From JAWLHA01 sp041690535 (GTDB taxonomy: Bacteria; Pseudomonadota; Gammaproteobacteria; Thiohalomonadales; Thiohalomonadaceae), in the NCBI GenBank assembly GCA_041690535.1, contig JAWLHA010000033.1:1-46414 (forward strand): a stretch of DNA of 46,414 nt. The letters are read 5' to 3'. A program made the translations under genes and the position numbers. The number at the start of each line of letters is the position of its first letter. Positions within the stretch are counted from its first letter, which is position 1. Shown in pieces: positions 32,689 through 40,220 of the stretch. The notes below the pieces were generated by a model. That model was not told the origin of the DNA, did not search any database, and was given only the letters and a program-made list of their open reading frames with translations.

Positions 32689-33735
32689 ATGGATTGCCTC
32701 AAACGCATGGGCGTGGGGTTGGCCCTGTGGCTAATCGCTTCGCACGCCTCGGCAACACCGAACGGCGCACACCTGTACGAGCGACACTGCTCGGCCTGCC
32801 ACGGAGTCACCGGCCAAGGGGGAGTAGGGGTGCCGCTGGCGCTACCCAGCTTTCTCGCCGGCGCGGATGACGATTTCCTGTTCAAGACAATTCGCAATGG
32901 TCGGCCCGGCCGAGTCATGCCGGCCTTCGTGGGGCTGAGCGATGCCGAAGTCCAGGCCATCGTGCAGCATGTCCGCAACTGGAGTACCGAGAGCCAGCCG
33001 ACGCTTGCCGCCACCGCCCCGGTCAAGGGGAATCCACAGCGGGGCAAAGCGCTTTACAGCCAACACTGCGCCTCCTGCCACGGCGCCAATGGAGAGGGTG
33101 GCCACGGCACGGGAGTGACATTCTCCCGCCCGCGCGACCTGCCGATCGTCCCCCCCTCATTGAGCAATCCGGGGTTCCTCAAGGCCGCCAGCGATCAGAT
33201 GATCAAGGAGGCCCTGGCCAAAGGGCGTGAAGGCACCCCCATGCCCTCGTTCCGGGAGTTGGGGCTGAGCGAGGCGGACCTGGACGATATGGTGAGCTTC
33301 ATCCGTTCATTGGAGCAGACCACAACGGCGTGGGAGCCGGCCGATGATCAGGAACCCTACCTGGAGGCGGAGTCGGACTACGACCTCGAGACGACCGTCG
33401 AGAACATCAAGCGGGCCGTGGTGGGCAAGAACTTCCGCCTCATCCGCATTCAGAAGCTGGAGGAGGGCCTGTTCCCGGATGAAGAGGCCGACCCCAACCA
33501 GGTGATCATCTACTTCTGCAACTTCAGCTTCGTCAATGAGGCCCTGGCCCTCGACCCGCGGGTCGGGCTGTTCATGCCCTGCCGCATCACCGTGGTGGAA
33601 CACGAGGGCGCGGTCAAGCTGATGACCATCAACCCGAAATACCTGAGTCGGTTGTTCAACAACGCCGAGCTGGACGAGGCGTGTGAGCGGATGTACGACA
33701 TCTACGCGGGTATCCTTGAGGAGGCAACGCTATGA
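32689..33735 (+). CDS. Exported diheme cytochrome c fused to a DUF302 domain
   Basis: A 348-residue periplasmic protein. After a signal peptide (about 1-22, ending SHASA) come two class I cytochrome c domains with heme sites CSACH (34-38) and CASCH (127-131), and likely distal methionines Met77 (GRVMPAF) and Met185 (GTPMPSF). From about residue 235 a DUF302 domain follows (TVENIKRAVVGKNFRLIRIQ, CNFSFVNEALALDPRVGLFM, PCRITVVEHEG). The heme domains suggest electron transfer; DUF302 is of unknown function and often occurs near sulfur or redox genes. A GGGGAGAGGGG site precedes the ATG. The stop overlaps the next DUF302 gene by 4 bases. Confidence 0.92.
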   Translation: MDCLKRMGVGLALWLIASHASATPNGAHLYERHCSACHGVTGQGGVGVPLALPSFLAGADDDFLFKTIRNGRPGRVMPAFVGLSDAEVQAIVQHVRNWSTESQPTLAATAPVKGNPQRGKALYSQHCASCHGANGEGGHGTGVTFSRPRDLPIVPPSLSNPGFLKAASDQMIKEALAKGREGTPMPSFRELGLSEADLDDMVSFIRSLEQTTTAWEPADDQEPYLEAESDYDLETTVENIKRAVVGKNFRLIRIQKLEEGLFPDEEADPNQVIIYFCNFSFVNEALALDPRVGLFMPCRITVVEHEGAVKLMTINPKYLSRLFNNAELDEACERMYDIYAGILEEATL

Positions 33736-34193
33736 AATACCGGCATCGGGTGATGTTTTTGCTGGCGGCGCTGGCCCTCGTTCGCCCTGCCGCGGCCGAG
33801 CATCTGCTGATGGTCCGCTCCCCGCAGACCTTTCCCGAGGCGATGCTGGCGTTGCAGGATGCCATCAAGCATCACGGCTATACCCTGGCGCGGGTACAGC
33901 GCGTGGACATCGGCCTGACCAGCAGCGGCTACAAGACCGACAAGTACCGCATCGTCTTCTTCGCCAAGCCCGAGGAGCAGCGTCAGCTCACCCGGCGCTA
34001 TCCCCAGCTCATCCCCTTTCTGCCCCTGAAGATGACCATCTTTGCCGAGGCCGACGACACCCTGGTAGTCACCGCCGATCCCACCAAAATGGTGGAGCTC
34101 GCCCCCGATCCCGAGGTGGAGGCGCTGTTCCACCGTTGGCGAACCGACATCGAGGCCATCATGGACGACCTGCGCGGGGCGGAGGGATTCTAG
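33732..34193 (+). CDS. Exported DUF302 protein, coupled to the cytochrome-DUF302 gene
   Basis: A 153-residue protein with a signal peptide (MKYRHRVMFLLAALALVRPA, cleaved near AAAEH) and a full DUF302 domain (SPQTFPEAMLALQDAIKHHG, RYPQLIPFLPLKMTIFAEAD, LVVTADPTKMVELAPDPEVE). Its ATG overlaps the preceding stop (ATGA) with GAGGAGG just upstream, so the two DUF302 proteins are made together, possibly as a pair; DUF302 proteins tend to dimerise. The stop codon TAG is part of a 26-base sequence that recurs at the pilW stop (39889). Confidence 0.9.
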   Translation: MKYRHRVMFLLAALALVRPAAAEHLLMVRSPQTFPEAMLALQDAIKHHGYTLARVQRVDIGLTSSGYKTDKYRIVFFAKPEEQRQLTRRYPQLIPFLPLKMTIFAEADDTLVVTADPTKMVELAPDPEVEALFHRWRTDIEAIMDDLRGAEGF

Positions 34194-34220
34194 AGCACCG
34201 AACAGGCAAACGGAACGGCG

Positions 34221-34361
34221 AGCGTACCGGGATGGAAGATGATGCCTCCTGCATAGTCTTCACTCCCGACATCCAAGTCGGTCGTATTGACAGCGTACCT
34301 GCTTTCAAGGACTTACATCGCTCACAGCACGGCCGTGACGTAAGTGTGCAGCCACCCTGGG
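34221..34361. repeat. Dispersed repeat family, copy D (minus orientation)
   Basis: In reverse complement it matches copy G: the right part has GCTTTCAAGGACTTACATCG and CTCACAGCACGGCCGTGACG, ending with a degenerate terminus (TAAGTGTGCAGCCACCCTGG). The left part shares the inner sequence GATGGAAGATGAT...CTTCACTCCCGACATCCA with copy G. It fills the space between convergent DUF302 and cyaA genes. Confidence 0.85.
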
Positions 34362-34365
34362 GCTT

Positions 34366-37215
34366 TCAGCCGTGCTGTTGCAGCGCGCGGTTGAGGAGCT
34401 CCTCGATGCGGCGCTTGTAGTTGAGGAAGTGGACGGTCTGGACTTTGTTCTCGACCCCGCCGCGGCCAAGGACCGCACGCGAGAGGCTGATGTCGGTGAT
34501 GTAGATGGGGTAGGCCTGGCCGCTCTTGCGCAGGGCGATCACGTGCTTGGCCACGGCCTCGAACAGTTGATTGCCGAACTCCAGGGTGGAGAACTCGCGG
34601 CCATTGCAGTAGAGGGTGAAGACGGTCGCCTGCTGCTCGTCGACGTCCACCAACACCTGCAAGTGGAAGTACTGGCGCCCCGTGCGCTGAAACGCCCCGG
34701 CACGGCGGTCGACCCGCCAGTGTCCGGCCCCGTCCCTGCGCAAGGCGTGGAACTCCAGCCCCTCAGCGGCCCTGACCGTCTCCCCCTCCTGCATGAGGAA
34801 GTTGATACGGTTGAGGACGGACTCAAAGAACAGGCTGTAGTGGCTCAACAGGGTATCGGCGTCGTGGAACGGCAGGCGCTGGTGGAACAGGGCCCCCCGT
34901 TCATCGAGCACGTAGACCTCCGCCTCATCGCGAATGGTCCGGTAGAAAAACTGCACGATGCCGGGCTGGTTGTACTCGTAAATGAGCGGCAGGACCGTCT
35001 CGCGCAGGGCGTGCCGGTCGAACACCACCGACGTATAGCGCGGCTGGGGCGCGGCCAGATAGCGGAACAGTGTGTTGAGGTTCTCCAGTTCCCGGTACCG
35101 CACCGCATCCCCCTCGAAGTAGAGGATGAAGTAACCGCGCTCCATGGCGATGAGGTAGCGGTGCTCCGCATGCCGCTTTCCATCATAGAAACAGTCGACG
35201 ATGTCGCGGAGCAGCTCCGCCACCCGGTTCGCGACGGTGTTGCCTCGGTAGGCGCTCAGCCCGAACGCGGTCAACTCGGGCGGGCGTTGTCCACCCGAGG
35301 GGGGACTCCATTTGAGGTAGGTGCACAGACACTCCATCAGACCACGTCCCCCCGAGTAGCGGTGGGTCATCACCTCATGCCAGCTGGTGACCAGCAGCAG
35401 ATCCAGGGAGAGCACCATGTTGCGGGCGGAGACGCCATAGCTGAGGGGGTCGGCCCGGCCGGCCACCACGCGGCCTTTCGGCAGCCCGAAGGCATCCAGG
35501 GCCTGGACGCCGACATTGACGTACAGCTCGCTCTGGGTCAGGCGGGCCGGCCCCGCAAAGTCGCTGAGGTCGCCATGCTGCAGCTCGGCGGTGGGGAAGC
35601 GGGAGTGCAGGCGATCGACCACCGCCTTGATATCGAGGGTGGTCAACCAATTGCCGCGAGAGTAGACGGCCAAGGCCGTCCGTCTGTCCAGAATCCGGTT
35701 GAAATAGCACCAGGCGAGGATCTCCAGCACACTGCGCGCCCGCCGCACGGGGGTTTCGACCACGGTGTTTTCCGGGGTCACGACCCCCAGATAGAGCGAC
35801 CAGGTACTGTGGAAGTCCTCGTCGATGACCTCGTGCAGGGTCAGATGGGTCTCCAGCAGGTCCCCGGTGATGCCTTGATTGAGCAACTCCAGCTTGCCCG
35901 GTTTTCGCTCGAAGGCGGCATAGAGCTTGCGTCCGAGCACCGTCAGATCCCGTTGGCTGATCATGGCCAGCCCGGCGTGCTGGCGGGCGAAGTCGGAGAG
36001 GAAGCGGTAGCTGGCGGAGAGGGCCTCGAACAGCACCCGCCGCTCCTCGGCCACCCGATGGACCTTCCAGGAATCGCGGACATCCATCAACATCAGGTCG
36101 GCCCGGCTCCAGCCCCAGCTTCGGCTCAGGTCACGCAGCAGTTCCCGGCGCCAGTCCAGCTCCGCGTCAGGCGGGAAACGGCTGAGGCGTTCATCGATCT
36201 TGAAGTAGAAGCAGCGACGGGCCAGCTCCAGGCGCAGGGGCTCCTGGCGGCTGGAGAGGTAGGCATCCACCTTCTCCAGCATCATCACGTAGGGGTCCAG
36301 CTTGGCCAGATCCGCCGTGCCGGCGTAGACCGCCTTTTTGAAAGTGAGGCTCAGCAGGTCGATGGCCGGGTACTCGGAGGCGTAGGCCTCGATGAGCAGC
36401 AGCTTCAGGACCGACTTGTAGGGGGAGTCGATGCCCTTGGACAGCTGCCACAGGGCCGCACCAAAGAACTCCTCCGCCGGCAGTTGGGTCAGGCTGCCGA
36501 AATCGATGTAGTCGCGCGCGTGGACGAAACGCCGGCGCTTCACCTCCTCCACGAAACGCTCATAGTCCGCCTCCCGCTCCGGCGGCACCAGCCACCAAAG
36601 GGGGAAGTAGCCGGCCACCAAAATGCCGGTGCGATAGAACTCTTCCAGCAGCAGGTAGTGCTGGGCACTGCCGCTGCTCTCGCTGCTCAAGTCCTGCAGC
36701 TCGCCCCGGCGAAACCGTTCGCTGTCGACGAGAAAGATGTGCGCCTCCAGCTCGAGCGCGGCGGCAAACGCCTCCACGCCCACGGCCTTGCGTTGCAGCA
36801 TCTCCAGCTCGCTCTGGGTGAGCGAGGGATCATGGCAGACCCAGATGTCCAGGTCGCTGCGGGAGGAGAACGCGACGCTCCCGGGACTGCCCATGAGGTA
36901 AATGGCGAGGATGGGGTCGAACTTGCGGGTGCGGCTCTGGTACTGAAAGCTCTTGGCCAGACGCCGCGCCAGATGCAGGGTCGTCCGATCGGGTTGGTAG
37001 GCGGCCACCCCCGCGGGGGCATACTTGGAGACAAACCCGGGGAGAAGGGGGTGGTTCACCTCGAACAACAGCGGCAGGAGCGCGAGAAAGCCGCGCTGCC
37101 GCTCGGTCAGGGCCTCGCGTGTCCTTTCAAGCCGTGCCTGATTGAGTTCAAGAAAGCGCCTGTGGATCGCTCTGAAATCAACATCGTCCTGAACAAGCGT
37201 TGCGTCTTCGACCAT
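34366..37215 (-). CDS. cyaA: Class I adenylate cyclase
   Basis: A 949-residue class I adenylate cyclase, which makes cAMP from ATP. The N-terminal catalytic part is recognisable by MGSPGSVAFSSRSDLDIWVC (about 109-128; Ser and Asp residues of the nucleotidyltransferase-type site) and the HIFLVDSERF segment. The C-terminal half is the regulatory region and ends in NYKRRIEELLNRALQQHG. The ATG at 37215 is used; no clear ribosome binding site is present, and translation may depend on the DUF1496-like gene that ends 14 bases upstream. The neighbouring minor-pilin and algZR genes belong to pathways often under cAMP control in related bacteria, but linkage here is only positional. Confidence 0.95.
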   Translation of the reverse strand: MVEDATLVQDDVDFRAIHRRFLELNQARLERTREALTERQRGFLALLPLLFEVNHPLLPGFVSKYAPAGVAAYQPDRTTLHLARRLAKSFQYQSRTRKFDPILAIYLMGSPGSVAFSSRSDLDIWVCHDPSLTQSELEMLQRKAVGVEAFAAALELEAHIFLVDSERFRRGELQDLSSESSGSAQHYLLLEEFYRTGILVAGYFPLWWLVPPEREADYERFVEEVKRRRFVHARDYIDFGSLTQLPAEEFFGAALWQLSKGIDSPYKSVLKLLLIEAYASEYPAIDLLSLTFKKAVYAGTADLAKLDPYVMMLEKVDAYLSSRQEPLRLELARRCFYFKIDERLSRFPPDAELDWRRELLRDLSRSWGWSRADLMLMDVRDSWKVHRVAEERRVLFEALSASYRFLSDFARQHAGLAMISQRDLTVLGRKLYAAFERKPGKLELLNQGITGDLLETHLTLHEVIDEDFHSTWSLYLGVVTPENTVVETPVRRARSVLEILAWCYFNRILDRRTALAVYSRGNWLTTLDIKAVVDRLHSRFPTAELQHGDLSDFAGPARLTQSELYVNVGVQALDAFGLPKGRVVAGRADPLSYGVSARNMVLSLDLLLVTSWHEVMTHRYSGGRGLMECLCTYLKWSPPSGGQRPPELTAFGLSAYRGNTVANRVAELLRDIVDCFYDGKRHAEHRYLIAMERGYFILYFEGDAVRYRELENLNTLFRYLAAPQPRYTSVVFDRHALRETVLPLIYEYNQPGIVQFFYRTIRDEAEVYVLDERGALFHQRLPFHDADTLLSHYSLFFESVLNRINFLMQEGETVRAAEGLEFHALRRDGAGHWRVDRRAGAFQRTGRQYFHLQVLVDVDEQQATVFTLYCNGREFSTLEFGNQLFEAVAKHVIALRKSGQAYPIYITDISLSRAVLGRGGVENKVQTVHFLNYKRRIEELLNRALQQHG

Positions 37216-37229
37216 CAAGGGATCACGAT

Positions 37230-37475
37230 TCAGGGGTTGTCAGGGTCGCAGGAGCCCACGCGCACCCAGCTTCCCTGCACACAGCGCAAGAGTTCGTCAC
37301 CACTGCACACATACTCGCCATGGGGATGGACCAACCCGTTGAAGTAGCAGACCGGCAGCTCGCCAAACTCCTGACTGGCCACCTCGAACTCCTCGTCGGT
37401 CTCCTCGATGATGGGCGAATTCCTGGTCTCCGGATCAGGCGCGCCCACCTGGGCGGCTCGAATGCGTTCGCTCAT
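37230..37475 (-). CDS. DUF1496-like small cysteine protein
   Basis: An 81-residue protein. The second half has four cysteines (43, 57, 65, 76) in PVCYFNGLVHPHGEYVCSGD and ELLRCVQGSWVRVGSCDPDN, a pattern I associate with DUF1496-type proteins (CYFNGK..GEYVCSG..L.C..G.W). No signal peptide is seen; the first half is acidic. A GAGGG site lies 8 bases before the ATG. It is probably cotranscribed with cyaA 14 bases downstream. Function unknown. Confidence 0.8.
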   Translation of the reverse strand: MSERIRAAQVGAPDPETRNSPIIEETDEEFEVASQEFGELPVCYFNGLVHPHGEYVCSGDELLRCVQGSWVRVGSCDPDNP

Positions 37476-37542
37476 GGCTCGACCCTCGGCTCGACTCTCG
37501 GACGTAGGATAGCGATCCCAGGGGCCAAAACCAAGACGACTC

Positions 37543-37613
37543 AGGTAAACGCCTACTTACCCAAGGACTTGCATTGCTGACAGCACGGCCGTGATGTAAG
37601 TAGGCGTTTACCT
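37543..37613. repeat. Dispersed repeat family, copy E (minimal 71-bp element)
   Basis: AGGTAAACGCCTACTTAC at 37543-37560 is perfectly inverted at 37596-37613. The 35-base centre contains CAAGGACTTGCATTGCTGAC and AGCACGGCCGTGAT, a compact form of the core of the longer copies. GGGGCCAA (37521-37528) and TTGGCCCC (37613-37620) form an outer inverted pair. It lies between the divergent DUF1496-like and MazG-like genes. Confidence 0.92.
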
Positions 37614-37680
37614 TGGCCCCTTGACCGCGGGAAGGGGGGTGGCCCACCATGCGGCAATGCAGGAAGAGAAGGATGCACCG

Positions 37681-38043
37681 ATGAATGACCTGGAAGCCCT
37701 GAGCAAACGCATCGCAGAGTTCGCGACGGCGCGGGAGTGGGATCAGTTCCATTCACCCAAGAACCTCTCCATGGCCCTGATCGCCGAGGCTGCTGAGCTG
37801 GTGGAGCATTTCCAGTGGCTCACCGAGGAACAGAGTCGCAGTCTGGCGCCGCAGAAACGGGAAGAGGTGCGGCTGGAGCTTGCCGATATCTTCATCTATC
37901 TGGTGCGCCTGGCTGAACGGCTCGAGATCGATCTGCTGCATGCCGCCTACGACAAGATTGCCATCAACGAACAGCGCTATCCGGCCGACAAGGTGCGCGG
38001 GGACGCGCGCCGCGCCGGGGAGTACGAGAGCGAAGCCGATTGA
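37681..38043 (+). CDS. MazG-like nucleotide pyrophosphohydrolase
   Basis: A 120-residue all-helical protein of the MazG/dCTPase (RS21-C6-like) group, which hydrolyses nucleoside triphosphates to monophosphates for pool cleaning. The metal-binding glutamates lie in AEAAELVEHFQW (Glu36, Glu39) and LELADIFIYLVRL (Glu66, Asp69), and REWDQFHSPKNLSMAL is typical of the subgroup. GAAGGA is close upstream of the ATG. The gene stands between repeat copies E and F. Confidence 0.92.
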   Translation: MNDLEALSKRIAEFATAREWDQFHSPKNLSMALIAEAAELVEHFQWLTEEQSRSLAPQKREEVRLELADIFIYLVRLAERLEIDLLHAAYDKIAINEQRYPADKVRGDARRAGEYESEAD

Positions 38044-38102
38044 TGGACACTCGCCCGCCCAGGATGGGCGGCGCAGCAAAGGACATCGCAGAATCGGGGG
38101 GC

Positions 38103-38257
38103 AGGATAAACGCATACTCACCCAATAGCGATGTAAGTCCTTGAGGCAGGTGTCGGCCGCATGGATTGGTGCCAGGACACACTGAGGCCCGAAGGGCGGC
38201 CGTCGAGGGGCCACAACACGGCCGTGACGGCGTGACGTAAGTATGCGTGCGCCCTGC
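38103..38257. repeat. Dispersed repeat family, copy F
   Basis: From the left end GATAAACGCATACTCACCCA through GCGATGTAAGTCCTTGAGGC to the right end GTGACGTAAGTATGCGTGCG. The first 66 bases from 38107 recur perfectly inverted at 38543-38608 in copy H. Together copies F, G and H fill the 638-base gap between the MazG-like gene and fimT (38044-38681), which has no gene. Confidence 0.92.
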
Positions 38258-38275
38258 CGATCCGGGGGGGTTGGC

Positions 38276-38398
38276 CAGGGTAAACGCATACTAACGTCAC
38301 GGCCGTGCTGTGAGCGATGTAAGTCCTTGAAAGCCCGACATGGATGTCGGGAGTGAAGATTATGCAGGAGCAATCATCTTCCATCCATGTACGCTCGA
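38276..38398 (+). repeat. Dispersed repeat family, copy G (left part plus inner palindrome)
   Basis: Left end CAGGGTAAACGCATACTAAC, core GTCACGGCCGTGCTGTGAGC and TGTAAGTCCTTGAAAGC, then a perfect palindrome CCCGACAT GG ATGTCGGG (38334-38351) and a segment shared with copy D (GGAGTGAAGATTATGCAGGA). No right terminus is present; copy H begins directly after it. Confidence 0.9.
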
Positions 38399-38612
38399 CA
38401 GGGTGAACGCATACTAACGTTATGGCCGTGCTGTGAGCGACGTAAGTCCTTGAAAGCAGGTACGCTGTGAATACATTCCTGTACGCTCGACGGCCGCGGC
38501 CGCTTCGGGCATCCTGCCCTCCCGCGGCATAAGTGCGTCCTTGCACCAATCCATGCGGCCGACACCTGCCTCAAGGACTTACATCGCTATTGGGTGAGTA
38601 TGCGTTTACCCT
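38399..38612. repeat. Dispersed repeat family, copy H
   Basis: Left end CAGGGTGAACGCATACTAAC with core, an inner part with CTGTACGCTCGACGGCCGCG, and a right half that is the reverse complement of copy F for 66 bases (38543-38608), ending GTGAGTATGCGTTTACCCTG. It ends 70 bases before the fimT start. Confidence 0.92.
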
Positions 38613-38681
38613 GGGGGGTTGGCATCGTTCGCCTGATGAGGTACTTTCGCGTTTCCACACGGAACGTGGAGGTATCACCAC

Positions 38682-39209
38682 ATGACCACCCCAACGGCCC
38701 GGGGCTTCACCCTCCCCGAATTGCTGGCGACCGTGGCCATCATCGCCATTCTGTTATCGGCTGCGGGGCCGTCGTTGCATGGCCTGCTGGCGAAACACCG
38801 CCTGGCCGGTGCCGCGGAAGCGGTGCTCAACCAGCTCCAATACGCCCGAAGCAGTGCCCTCGTGCACAACCGGGACATTTACGTCGGCTTCATCCCCGCC
38901 GATCCGGAGGCCGGCACCTCCTGGTGCGTGGGGGTGACGGACAAGTCCTCCTGTAACTGCCACACCCCCGATGACTGCACCGTAGGCGGGATCACCCGTA
39001 CCGCCCATGGCGCCGCTTACCCCGAGGTCAGCCTGATCACCAATTTCGGCGGCCATGCGACCGGGTTCTCCCGCCCCCGCGCCATGGCGGTGGACAACGG
39101 CACCGCCGTGCTGAGCCACGGCCCCTATTCAGTGTCCCTGATCGTCGCGAACCTTGGACGCGTGCGCCCCTGCGCCACGGGGCTCAGGTACTACCCGGTG
39201 TGCTCATGA
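38682..39209 (+). CDS. fimT: GspH/FimT-family type IV minor pseudopilin
   Basis: A 175-residue prepilin. The cleavage motif RG/FTLPELLA with Glu5 is followed by the hydrophobic helix TVAIIAILLSAAGPSLHGLL; the C-terminal globular part fits GspH/FimT (LNQLQYARSSALVHNRDIYV). Four cysteines (CNCHTPDDC region plus one near the end) may form disulfides. Minor pilins prime pilus assembly. It is first of four overlapping genes and its stop overlaps pilW (ATGA). Confidence 0.88.
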   Translation: MTTPTARGFTLPELLATVAIIAILLSAAGPSLHGLLAKHRLAGAAEAVLNQLQYARSSALVHNRDIYVGFIPADPEAGTSWCVGVTDKSSCNCHTPDDCTVGGITRTAHGAAYPEVSLITNFGGHATGFSRPRAMAVDNGTAVLSHGPYSVSLIVANLGRVRPCATGLRYYPVCS

Positions 39210-39892
39210 ACGCGTTGCGGGCAATGGGCGGGTTCACCCTCATGGAGCTCATGGTGGGGATGAGCGTAGGGGTGATTCTCCTCTCAGCCGTCGGGACCAC
39301 CTACCTGACCACGTTCCAGGGCAATTTGGATGTACTTCAGGGCCTGCGCCTCAACCAGGCGCTACGGGAGACAGTGACCATCATGGCAAACGATCTGCGC
39401 CGGGCCGGCTACTCCGCGTCACCCGCGGAGGCGGACTTCACCGCCATCGCCACGCCCTCGGCGGGGTGCATCCTCTACAGCTATGACGTGGACGGCGATG
39501 CCGCGACCACCCGCAGCGTGGAGGAGGGTGACCGCTTCGGGTTCCGGCTGAAACAGCGCGCCATCTGGATGCGATCCAGCGGGACGGATATGGGCACCTG
39601 CAATGGGGGCAACTGGGAGCGGCTGACGGACCCGGCGGATGTGCAGATCACCTCGCTCGAATTCACCCTTCGCGCCAAGTGCGTCAACGCCGATACCGGA
39701 GAGCGCTGGAGCTCGGGCTGCGCGGACGAGGCGCACCCCGGCTACGGGCCCCCGAACGCGGGGGATCGGCTGGTGGAGGTGCGCCACGTCCACATCGCCG
39801 CCACAGGCCGGCTTGCCGCCACCTCCGCCATCAGCCAAAGCGTCGCGACCTCGGTGAAGATTCGAAACGACAGGGTCCTGTCCAGCCCCTAG
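39206..39892 (+). CDS. pilW: PilW-family type IV minor pilin
   Basis: A 228-residue prepilin with motif GG/FTLMELMVG (Glu5) and helix MSVGVILLSAVGTTYLTTF, then LRETVTIMANDLRRAGYSAS, a PilW/PilJ-type hallmark. Start ATG 39206 overlaps the fimT stop; the frame is open two codons upstream. The stop codon TAG lies in the 26-base sequence shared with the DUF302 stop at 34190. A 328-base gap to pilX contains the large palindrome at 39967. Confidence 0.9.
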   Translation: MNALRAMGGFTLMELMVGMSVGVILLSAVGTTYLTTFQGNLDVLQGLRLNQALRETVTIMANDLRRAGYSASPAEADFTAIATPSAGCILYSYDVDGDAATTRSVEEGDRFGFRLKQRAIWMRSSGTDMGTCNGGNWERLTDPADVQITSLEFTLRAKCVNADTGERWSSGCADEAHPGYGPPNAGDRLVEVRHVHIAATGRLAATSAISQSVATSVKIRNDRVLSSP

Positions 39893-39966
39893 AGCACCGA
39901 ACAGGTAAACCGAAAGATGCCAATCGCAGCCAAGTTGCGCCGCAGGTGGCGGGGGCAGCGAACCAG

Positions 39967-40039
39967 GTAGGGTGGATAAGCGCAGCGCATCCACCAATTG
40001 GACGCCGCACGGTGGATGCGCTGCGCTTATCCACCCTAC
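39967..40039. repeat. 29-bp perfect inverted repeat (GTAGGGTGGATAAGCG type)
   Basis: Arms of 29 bases, 39967-39995 and 40011-40039, starting GTAGGGTGGATAAGCGCAGC and perfectly inverted, with a 15-base loop. Repeats of this kind (GTAGGGTGGATAAGCGCAGCG...ATCCACC) are familiar, from memory, as dispersed intergenic palindromes in proteobacteria. It splits the minor-pilin cluster between pilW and pilX, where it may weaken transcription or stabilise the upstream mRNA. The rest of the gap 39893-40220 shows no gene. Confidence 0.85.
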
Positions 40040-40220
40040 ATGTTGGGCGCGTCGGATTTATCTGGTCGGTGCATCTAGGGCCGCTTTTTGCCAAGGCCGT
40101 CAGGACGACGGCCGCTTGCCCCGCATCGGCGCCTGGAGGCCTGCCCGGGGTGCGGCGGCACCGCTCAACCCGAAGCCCCGGGCCGCCTCCACTGCGCCCG
40201 GGCCACACCGAGGAGAGGCC

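Noticed and set aside
34372..37347. A 991-codon plus-strand frame opposite cyaA
   Set aside because: Antisense shadow of class I adenylate cyclase; no domain recognised.
38118..38549. A 143-codon minus-strand frame across copies F, G and H
   Set aside because: It only translates the repeats (peptide RTYIAHSTAVTLVCVYP twice), so it is not a gene.
38103..38612. CRISPR array
   Set aside because: Repeats are inverted, unequal in length and not regularly spaced, with no unique spacers of constant size and no cas gene in the window.
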